Assembly: GCA_022818135.1 (NCBI GenBank)
Contig: JAFMSR010000028.1
Span: 289,086-353,085, forward strand
Direction of reading: 5' to 3'
Length of the DNA stretch: 64,000 bases
Source: Saxidomus purpurata
Lineage: Eukaryota > Mollusca > Bivalvia > Venerida > Veneridae
Below are positions 26,401-38,400 of this stretch, one piece after another; the first letter of the stretch is position 1; each line of letters starts with the position of its first letter. The position numbers and the translations under genes are program-made. The notes under the pieces are model-generated. The model made no database searches and had not been told where the DNA came from. It was given only the letters and a program-made list of their open reading frames with translations.

Positions 26401-29400
26401 GTTAACTACAGTACGAATTTATGAAGTTTGATTTTAATCTGGCTCGATCATCAAATAACTTTTTACTTACACATAACATTTACCACAAGTGTGGCACTGT
26501 GTGAACCAGTTGCGTTCACGCCGACAGTTTCTTCCATTTTATTTGTAGCATTGCATGTACAGCTAAAATCCTTTTGTACGTAACTTTTTGATAGGATGTT
26601 GTTGACCTTTGCCGAATCACACCACGTCAGAACAGGCAATGGTATACCATTTGACTTACACATGACTGTAATGCTGTCGTTTTTCACAACATCAAGTGAA
26701 TCATTTACAACTTTTTCATCAGAACTCTTAAAATATAATTCTGGTCGTGCTGGTGGAACTGCAATTAATATAATTCTGCCATTACTGAATACAACATGAT
26801 ATTAACAAGGAATCGACTACATGGTATAACTTTTTTCACAGCTAGAGCGGGGAGTACATGTATGTTGTTTCGCGTTATTCGTCCGTTCATCTGTCCGTAC
26901 AAAATGTAGCTTAGCATTGTAAAGTTCCCCGAGATCTTTAAGTCATTAGGAAGTTAAAATAGTATTGTGTAGTTGAAAATTGTATTAGGAGGTTCAAACA
27001 GATCCAGAAATGATCAAAGGGATAACCACCAAAATCGGTATCGTGAGTTATGTTTCTTGTGCACTACACTGACTTTCTTGTCCTCTATCAATACATGAAG
27101 TATGAACTGTTCCTTTCAATATTTTTTCAAGTTATGCTCCGCACAGAATCGGAACGGACGAACGAACAAGGAGGAGACAACTGTTTGTCGCCGCCTAGCT
27201 ATATTCTTACATAATGAATATGCTTATGGGTATGAACTGATATAAAAAAAAACAAAATGCAGTAAAACAAAACATTATTTCAATAAAGACATTTTGAACA
27301 ACGATAATACTATTTTCTCAAATACAAAGATTGTTTGCTAATATGTCTGTCCATCGGTCATTTTAGAGCCATACATACAACATTTAAGTGTACTTAAAAA
27401 CTTACTACCGTTTAAAACATAATGAAACGCGTCTCTGCTATCTTTTTTATAATCGACTAAAATTTCTAAATTATTCCATTTCTGTTTTTACTTGTTCCCC
27501 ATAATTATATGTGACACATAGACGCCCAAAAACTTATAAGAAGATTAACCATATAAAATTGAAACACCGAGAATTCGGCTGTTTACAATTGTAATCGATA
27601 TATACAGATTTTTTTTTAATCAAGTCAGTTTATTAACTGTGTCACCAATATTCATCAAGTATCTCTTTACAAACTTGGTAAAAACTAATCATTTTTCAAT
27701 TGAAGAGCGAGGAGGGTGGGGGGTGGGGGTGGGGGGGGGGGAGGCATTTTAATTTGTTTGCTATTACATTTTTCTCAACTTTTCTTTACTTAAAAAAGTA
27801 GTATCTGTGCTGCAATTATGCATATATCACATCCGTTTTCAAATTGATGTACTAATTAGTATTGATCAAAGCGTTTTCTCCCAGCAGCGTTGCGCGCGAG
27901 ATACTATTACATTCACATTTTTGTTGAAAAACTCTTTTTAGCGGTTTAGGACATACGAAGATATGTTTACAGTTCAACCGGATATTAATATTAAGACTTA
28001 AACAATGTTATAAGAAGATATATTTTACTGTTGATCATTATAATTAACTTTAGATCATTTACAAGTAATCATATCATGAAACAAGCACCTACGCTACGGT
28101 AATGACTGATACATAAGAAACTTACTAAGAATGGTTAGAGAAATTTCGCTTTCTTTCTCTCTCCTGTGATTCCATTTTAACGTGTTGTTTGCCCGGCAAG
28201 TATAATTACCAAGATCATTTTCAGTCGTATTAGGTATGGTGAGTATTTGGTCGTTGGTTATGGTTTTATTCTGGCTGGTCCATGAAATAAATGGAGTTGG
28301 ATATCCAATACTACTGCAGTGTATTGACAGCGTGTTTCCTTTTATAATTTGTATGCTCCCGAGAACATCAACTGATCCTATGTCTAGCTTAGGCTTCGTC
28401 GGAGGATCTGCATTTAATAGTAATTAAATGAGGTTAAGGTCGTTTACCAATTGAACTGAATAAAACACATATGTGACTATTTTACGAAAGGACATACATT
28501 ATAAAAAGCTACTACGCTTTTATTATCTAATTAAATTTCATAAAAACAATATTTATTGCAAAAGTAATTGATTTTATTTAAATTTACTTAAAACAGAAGT
28601 TTAACGAAAACTTTTGTTTCCTCGCGTAAAACGTTTGTTCTGTGCTATTTATTTTATATTAATGTTGTTTTTGAAGTTGTGTTTTCGTCGTTTATATTGG
28701 TGTTGTGCTTTCGTCGTTTATATCTAAGTTGTGCTTCATCGTTTATATTTGTGTTATGTTTTTGTCGTTTATATTTAAGCTGTGCTTTCGTCGTTATACC
28801 CCCGAACAGTGTAAGGAGGGGGTATACTGGATTCAGCTTGTCCGTCCGTCCGTATGTCCGTCTGTCTGTAGACGGAATCTTGTGGACACTAAATCTCCAA
28901 AACCCCTGTTCAGATTTTAATGATACTTCACAGAAGTGATAAGTACAATGCCTAGTTGTGCATGGTCTATATTTCGGGTCTCTATGTCAAAGGTCAAGGT
29001 CACAGGGGCTCGCGATAGTAAAATATTGTGAACGCTAAATCTCCAAAACCCCTGGTCAGAATTTAATTATACCTCACAGAAGTGATAAGTATAATGCTTA
29101 GTTGTGCATGGTCTATGTTTCGGGTCAAAAGGTCAAAGGTCAAATGTCACAGGGGCTCGTGATAGTAAAATCTTGTGGACGCTAAATCTCCAAAACCCCT
29201 GGTCAGAATTTAATGATACTTCATAGAAGTGATAAGTACAATGCCTAGTTGTGCATGGTCCATGTTTCGGGTCAAAAGGTCTCTAGGCCAAAGGTTAAGG
29301 TCACAGGGGCTCGATATATTTCAATCTTGTGGACACTAAATCTCAAAAACCATGGTCAAAAGTTAATGATACACAGAAGTGATAAGTACAAGACCTAGTT

Positions 29401-32400
29401 AACATTTGTGTTGTTTTGTCATCGTTTTATTTATAACACTACACCTTTTGTGTAATCATAGCGGAAAATACCACTATAAAAAATGCTAAATAAATACATC
29501 ACTTTGTCTTACAAAAAGTATTAGCACGTGATTCATTTATTAACGTCTGACTGCATTGTCACATCATTAAGTTGTTGACATGCCATGTAATATCAAGAAA
29601 TATGTTAGACTGTTTAGTTATAAATAGTCACCGAGTTAAACAATACTAAATTTATTAACGGATAGTGTTCAACCATAAATTCTAAAATGCCTACGGTATA
29701 TTTCTGTAGTCAATTCGAGTGCATTAATATGATTAAAGCACTCGGAAAAGGAGGTGGAGTTTCGGACATGGAAGTAGCTCCTTCCGACTTTTCTAATTTA
29801 CTCCCGCGCAAAAATAAAATACAGAAATGGAAATAATATCAGTATAAATACATCAGTCGCATGAAAAAGATTTGTTTAAGAACCTAAATATTATTGTTGG
29901 TTGCGTCAAGTAAGCCTTAGAATACCCTCACCTTGTTTTCCTTAAAAAGGCACAGACATTCAGGAGTAACAGTCATACAATGTTTTGATTCCGGGAGACA
30001 AAACTATGAATGAAAACGTTTACGTCATCACACTGACGTCATTACTCCACGTTAAAACGTTGTACAGTTCAAATTAACGGTACGCATTTAAATCGATTGG
30101 CTGCTTTGTTAGGTTCTGAATCTGACGTCTTCTGCATAATGTCAGTCAGGTATTTCTTTTTTATATTTCATGTATTAGATGATTAAACTAAAATAATTTT
30201 GTATAATATAGTTATGTTTGATATCTAGAATGGTTGCCCGAATAGGGGAGTGAATTCCAAAAGCTACTATTTATGCTGTTTTACACATTACCGCCGAACT
30301 GAAAAAAGGTCCGTAGTAGTTACGATAGTTTTTAAAAAATCGGCTTCTAAGAATCGAAATAATCTATGGCTTGGAGTGCTTTATCGAAATAGAAGCATTT
30401 CCCGTCGGTAATGTGCCTGCGTAATAATTCACTCGGGCTTCGCCCTCGTGAATTATTCCGCCAGGCACATCCCCTCCGGGAAATGCTTCAATTTCGATAA
30501 AGCACTCCAAGCCATAGATTATTTCTTAAATATATTGTCCTATTGAGAATCATATTTTTAAAAGATACTTACAGTGAACCATGACTTCCGACTTTTCGGA
30601 GGGGATAAATGGTTCCCCAAACCCATTACTTGCAGTGCAGTATATTTTTGTTCCGTTGAAATGTCTCGAAGGCTGGAGTGTCAGTTGGCTTTCGTGACTT
30701 ATAGGGTAAACATCTTCAGCTACAGGCGATGAAGTCGTATTTGCGGTGATAATATCGACGTTAGTTGGATTCCCAAGCTCTTGATACCATGTAATGTTTG
30801 CTTTTGGGTAAGATAGCGTCGTGGTACATGTAAAAGTTGTAGTGTTGTATTCAGTTGTTATTACACTATGTACACTGCCTTCAGGACCCAATATATCAAC
30901 GTTTTGTACCGGAACTATTAATTAAGAAATATTTTATATACCCATCGAATAATGTTTGATTAAAATATGGCTAATCTGAATTGGCACTCAAACCCGAGAC
31001 TCTAACTGAGATTGACTATTTGCCTAGAACATAATGTTTCATCACCAACAAGATAACTCATTGCTTGCCTGCATTACAGGATATGCACCGAAACAAATAA
31101 ACATGACACAAATAGTTCCTCGACATACTGAATACGGTGCGCGGCACATCGTCTGTGTACTGTGAACACTTGAAATGTTTGCATTATTTGAAAATCTATG
31201 TGATACTTTAAGAATTTATGCTCTTCGTTATATTAAGGACTAAAGGATACTTTAATATTATCATACAGTGGTCAATTGACCTATGATATTACACATTCAA
31301 GTAGTTTATCAAATCCATTCTCAAGTGTAAAGGTGCGTATACTTTCGATAAAATATCACTTCAAGAACCATATGGAAGACAACAGTTACTAATAGTTGAA
31401 ATTGCTACATTCTATCTGCTCAGTTGATACGAATAACAAATTTCCAACCATTCTTACATGTACCGCCAAAAAAAATATTTGCAACTGTTTATAGATGAAA
31501 TCGCTCGTAAACAAGAATATCTGAAGTGAAAGAGCACCATAAATGAGAGAATAAAACTACACACTTTAGTATCTAGCTCCATACTTTTGGTAAATATCCA
31601 TCTCCTAGTCGTTATATGCTTGAATGATGGTACATACATGTATAATATAGGAATAACTGTTTTGTAATTTTGATATTTGCGACTGTATATACGGTTTTTA
31701 ATGGTCGCAAATATTTTTAACGGCGACGGCGTCAGCCGGAGCTGTTAAAACTGTTTGCGACCATTAAAACCGTAAATACGGTCGCAAATATCAAAATCAC
31801 AAAATAGTTATCCCTTTTCTAACGCACAATGTGTCTAAATGCGATAATTAAAACGCCGTTTGAAGTTTGCGACTATATATACGTTATTCAATAGTCGCAA
31901 ATTTAAACGACGTCACCAATCAGAAACGACGTCACATCGGTACTGCGTTAGAAATTGTCATAATAGAGCAGTTACACCTAAAACCAGAGGCCGTGGAAAA
32001 AAAACTGCATAATGGTTCCAGTCAGCTATGAACTATCCTGCAATCGTTTGAAACTGTTTGTACATGTACTACTGTTTTACAATTGATGTCAGTACGTTTC
32101 ACGGTTGCATTCTGCACATGGTTAATCTATATTATAGTAGGATTCGGTCTCCAGGTCAAATATGTCGATTGGCGGGTGCAAACGTGTGTCTCCCATATAC
32201 TGCTCACGACATACATCAAATAAAAGTATGATAATAGTTCGATAGAACAATGAACAGATTGCGGTACGTGCTTACAAGCCACGGAAGGAAGCCACTTATA
32301 GAAGGAATGCATCGCGAGAACATGTCTTTAGCGTTAAGGAATCGGTGGGGAAGATGGAAAATTAGCACGGTGCAAATGTGTGTCTCCTATATACTCTTCA

Positions 32401-35400
32401 CGACACATAAGAAGTAAATGTATGATAAAAGTTCGATATAACAATGAACAGAATTATGAAAGGCTTGAGAACATTTTTCGACTCGACAAATGGTACAGCC
32501 AAATTTGTTTTCTGTCAACAGTTATGAATTTGAAGCAAATAATTACGCCGTAAATATAATACGTTATATTTCTAAAGTGCAATGACGCCGTCAGGATGGA
32601 AGCTCTCATTATACTATACAGTATTAATACATGTACATAATTCATATTGCTGACCTGTTCAGCCCATATTTAGACTTTCTGTAACGTATTATTATTTAAA
32701 GTTACAGTACCCTTCGTGTGCAGAGTTATGGTAATTATGCTGAGAACATACTAGATTAAATACATGAAATAAATGCATTACACCGGGTTATTTCTTTCTT
32801 TTCTAGATGCAAAATAAAATATACATAACTTGTGGTTTCAATGTATGACTTGAATAGTCAGAAACAGAATTTGTCAGACAATTGCTTTATTTAATGCCGA
32901 TAAAATTATTGATATTCATATATTTGGCTATAATTTTTGCAATGTCCATTGTTCTAGGAGTATCAATGTCATTCAAATTACGGTGGTCACGTTGAAGTAA
33001 TGTCACTTTGATACCAAACTGTTTTATCCATTCACTCTTCCAATTTAAAATGAAGGTACTCTTTGTTACGCATGTAAGAAGAATCATACATATTTTTATC
33101 TAAACTCGTGTTTCGTTTCGTAATAAAGAATATCCCTTGCCGAAAAGCTTCTAAAACAGTTTTTAAAACTTTTTATCTAGACGAACACAAATATTGAAAT
33201 CACTATATTGTTCTGTTATACGTCCTTTCAAATACCTTCCTTCTGTAGTCGTTATACCAACGCAATGAGTCAGATTCGCGTAATGTCATTGCTCTGAATG
33301 TGGGAGTCTATATTCCCCGTTAAAGTTGTATGGAATTTCTCGCAATCTTGAGCATAAAGTCTTACAAGTATCGCCTTTTATTTGATAAGAGTAAACCAAA
33401 GGCGAACATGTTTATTCAAAGTACCTATCAGATTATGTGATGGCAAGCCATAATATAATAGCTGAGTGCATCAGCTCAAAGTGGCTTATTTAAGGAAAAA
33501 GTGGCCACAAAAGTAGAACAAGCAATTAAATGTACCTAATTCGGCACACACATAAAACTGCTCACATAAAGTGCCAACACGTGCGGATTTGGCAATCCAG
33601 GATGGCCGCCTTAAATTCACACTTCAAGATCAAGGTCATTTCAAGGTCATATTACAAAATTTTCAAAATATTTGATATTTCCCTTATCTCTTACTTCTTT
33701 TGAAAGATCTCTATATGCCATTTAGATTTATAAGTGATAGTAAAATTGCTAATAGCATACTCTTTCAATCGTATGTTGTCTTATTTGTCTTCGGACATTT
33801 GTTTCATTATTCGACAATAATTGATTGCAAACATAACAAAATTTACATTTTTGTCCCCCATTTTAAATACAAAACCAATTTTAAAAAATGAAAGCCATAA
33901 TATTTTCCTTTACAGAAACATATTATTTGCTTCAAAATCCTTCAAGACCATTGCTATGGCAACAGCGATTCGAAATGATTCTTTTTTATTTTGGCTATAC
34001 CCTATGAAAAAAGCATATCGTGGAAAGGAGACATGAACTATTTCACCAGATATGATACATGTATATATCGAAAATGATATAATGTTGCAACCACAAGTAA
34101 ATGATGCTGTTAGGAAAACATTACTGCAATAATTTACTGCCCATGTAAATTGAAGTGAGTTTTGACGTCAAATGGTGGTATGTGACGTCATTTTTAGAGT
34201 GAACAATGACGCCTTAGGTTTTCTTTTTCAGCATGTTGTAATTTTGTATCTACTGGACGTAGGTAACTGCAATTTTCCCATATGGATATCAAAATATTGT
34301 TTGTTCAAAATATGCAAGAAAGGTAGTTTCCCAGTGTTTTGTCCGAAGGCCTATTTTCCCGTGTCGGTGGTCATATTTACATTTAAAAAACGAATAGGGT
34401 CAAGCAAACCTCCCGTTATAGCTGTGTAGTAACATGCAATCCTTTAAAGATCATAATATTGTGATATTTTTTTAATTCTTTGTTTCTCAGATCGTCCAAA
34501 AATGAAAAACAAAATGTCAAGGAAAGCAAATGCATTTCCGAACTGAATACATATTGAAGTACATCGATAACTGACTTCACAGCAATTGTTATTTGTAAAC
34601 ATGAAACATATGTTTGTCTCCGGCAGAACTCAAACTAGGAATTTATTTCGCTAAGCAGAAACTCCAAAACGTCAACACAAAAGCTAGAACATGGGTGTCT
34701 TATTCTACTGACATTTCCAGTGCCTTTGAAATAATTTCCTGCCAAAATCTTAGGTTGTTTGAAAGTCAATATATACGGACATTTTCCGTCGATTTAAGTT
34801 CCCTTTCTACATATGAAACACATATAACAAGTAAACACGGAAACTATCGGTTATGCATTGTGGTTTAACCTTCAAAACATATGGTTTCTCCTATCCTTCT
34901 ACTTTAGGGATGGGCTCAGGGTGTTGCGTCTCAGAAAAAAATACAAATAAAAAACTTTGGACATGAAATTGAAACGGCATACGTAGCAGTTAGACCGGTA
35001 ATTTTATCTGTTAGACAATGTACATTGTATTCACATGTACATGTATTAAAAATTAAAATGTGTGAATGTACTAACGGGATACTATTTTCATTAATGTTCT
35101 TACCCGCGACTTTGACAAGTGTCCCTGAACTGCTAGATCTTCTTTTACCCTCGTCGTTATATACTGTGCAAGTTACATTCAAGTTATGAAAGTTCCTCGT
35201 GACGTTCTCTACTGTTAGGATGAAAAGTGTATTGCTTACACAAGTATATGAAAAACCAGTAGGTAAACTGCCAAAATGATGACATCCGTTCCCTGTGTTG
35301 TAAAAAACAACATTGTAGACAGCTATATCATTGTTCATGAATTGCCATCGTACACCTTCTATATCCCAGGTTACAGATGTTGAACAGCTAAATAGAATGG

Positions 35401-38400
35401 ATGTGTTTTCTTCAATTAGTGGATTCGGTGGTGATATAAATGTGGTGTCAGCCCCTGAAATGAAGCCAGATTATTGAAAGACATGTGCATAACTCATATA
35501 TGGTAGGCATGTGCATAAATCCCAGCTTCGAACTCGACTTAGTGCGGAAACATACGTGGCCTTTGAGTGTTCACCAAGGTTTTCTAAGATTTGTCCCAAC
35601 GACCTAATTGCTAACCTTACGCAATCCAGCTTCAAACTCGACCTAGAGTTTATTGAGTAAAAACTTATGATGTTTGATAGCCCGCTTTATTTATTTTCCA
35701 ATGTTTATCAGTTTATATATCTACTGATCCAAGTCGCCACAACTAGCTCAATCCAGCACTATCTATGGGGTGGGTTGCTGTTTAAATTAGCGGACAACCA
35801 AAAGAAAAGTGTGCAGACTTATTCATTTAATGTCAATAATCCATCCTGAAGTAAATATCAGTATCATGGCAAGAATGGTAATAGTACTCATGATGATGAT
35901 GATGAGGATGGTGATTATAATAACAATAATCCTGAAAACAAAATGAAAAGTTATTACAAACGTGTACAAATAAAGTATTTGTAATACAATTATAAACGTG
36001 AATGACAGATGACAGCTGTCAAAAATGTAAACAAAGATTTACCACCTGAGGAAATCAATGATGCAAAACAATCAAAGGATTTACAGGTAAAATACTAAAG
36101 CGTTTACTGTTTGCGTTTTTAAATATATGCATTGATAGAAAAATATATCACAAAGTCTTAGTTACCTGGAAAATGTATAAATTCCAGAAATAATACAAAA
36201 ATGCACAAAATATGCGAACGACTTAAAACATCAAACTAGACATTTTGAATATGACTCGAAAAGTGACCAGTGCAGTGATTGGTTATAAAATATCACGTGC
36301 ATAATCAGTATAGGTATAGGTATAGGATTTTAATGGATATGATAAAAGTTACTTCCCTTAGACTAATAATAAATATGGAACACCAGAACTGTCATACTTT
36401 CGACATTGGAAAAGTAAAAACAACGAAGTACTTTTACAATTGGAAACATAACTTTAATTCACTCTATGACAGATGTTCAACATGGGGTTAAAATATGATA
36501 AACGCTCAGATCATATTCGAATTAGTTACAATGGTAACTCGAGTAACCCATAGTTCAAATCTATATAGGTCGAGTTAAGCCAGTGCACTGGTGCTTAATA
36601 TCTAACCTACTCAACCCGTGTAACCCCCAATTGCCAACGAGCTGACCAAGGTTCACCTTCCGATTGTGCTGAACACTTAAAAATACATCATTTCGGTTTC
36701 TTGACGTGTTCAGCACTATCGGAAGGTGACTATAACTGAGACTTGTGTAGTTATAGAATTATTTTATGTTGCCATATGATATGCTTCAATTTTCTTTTAC
36801 TGATAAATGGCTTTCATTATTTTCTAACATTTTTCATAAATTTGATTTTGTTTAGAGATTATTTTGACCATGTGATTCCCAACCATTGCTCTCATACATT
36901 CAGGCCTCCGGTCATAATGGTTAATTAAAGTGTATCGGAATTCGAAATGAGAATATATTTGACAATCAACACCACAGGAACGGAAATTATATCATAAACC
37001 ATAAATGGCGTCGATTATGAGTATGTCTTGACGTTAAGAGTTAGTTTTATAATGTCATAAATGTCAATAATGTATACTGTGCAGACTCTAGTGCAGAGCA
37101 CTGTCACGAGTGCCTCTGTTCGATCGTGAAACTTGATCAGTATGTTCGAATTGATGTTTTTGTGATCAAGTTCGAAATTGGTTATGTGGAGTTTAAAGCT
37201 AGGTCACCAGGTAAAATCACTTGACACTATTTTGGACCCTCCAGAGACCACACATTTGACGGTGAAAGCGTTAATTCAGTACTGGAAAGATACAGAAAAC
37301 ATAGAGACTCAGATCCGATGAGTATGGCGGTTACTGCAGTTTGTTTGTTGGTTCAGACGATCCTGCTGCGCACTAATAAACTTCTGTGCAGATGCATTGT
37401 GACAGTCATGGATATGACAAATAACCCTCAAAGCAGTTGTTTTGAGAAGCTTAACGTTATGTTTTATCAATGATCTAAATACTCGATCTATATAGAGTTT
37501 GATCTGCCAGGTGCACTTGTTACTTGAAGAACTACAAGTTCATTTTATTATGCTCGGTATTTTGTAACCTTTCCTTATCTATTGAACATTATTTACCTAT
37601 CTCTGACGTTCGAAATAATAGACCAATGTTTCATTACCTGTGAGGACCTCATCCACTCCTCTTTCAACAGCATTGTTTTACACTTTCAAAATATATATAT
37701 GCGGCATTTCGCCAATTGGGTCGTGTGCTCCTTAGTCAGATAGTTTGGTGCCCACCGTGTACACACTTTTGACGACTGTGCTTCTACAATGGCCTCTACA
37801 GCAGCGCCGCTATTAGTAGACAATAAGATGTGTGTGTGTGTGTGTGGGGGGGCGTGGGCTTAAACGAAGTACTAGATCTTTGACTTGAGATTTCCCCTTA
37901 TTTAATTCGTGTACCCGCCACTAAATAACAGCTTCGGAAGACGAATCTCTATAAATATTCCTCTGGTATGTTCAAAACACTATGCGTCTTTATTTAAAAC
38001 CTATTGTATATACAACATGTAATATGCAAAGTAATTTCTAGCTTTTCTATGTTTGAACGTTTATGACTTTGCCATAGGAAAACAAATTGTGTCGATATTT
38101 CCGGTATACACATGACTATTTAAAGTCTTACAAGTTCAAGGAAACTTTGTGAGCACATATGTATAAATTTCTACGGAAGCGCGTTAATCTCACATCCTTT
38201 TAAATACCTATAGTAAGTATTCATGTGAGATATTTTGGTATAACAAAAACTTGTAAAAAGTCTTGCATATTTTCATATTTCCTCAACTGGGCCCATTTTC
38301 CTAGTCAAAGACACGTACTTGATAATCAATTTAGATTTAGCTCTTTATAACTAGTAAAATGACATTTATTTAAGGTACAAATGATCATGAATTGTGTGCA

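Larger units (their letters stand above)
26759..28125 (-). other. Intron between exons 4 and 5
   Basis: Holds a repeat with GTCCG/CGGAC ends at about 26840-27200 and a G-rich run at 27709-27743. No exon seen. Confidence 0.55.
28408..30572 (-). other. Intron between exons 3 and 4, repeat-rich
   Basis: Holds a family B tandem repeat (28795-29400) and one copy of the approximately 840-bp hairpin element (29686-30525), the latter ending only 48 bp from exon 3. Confidence 0.6.
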
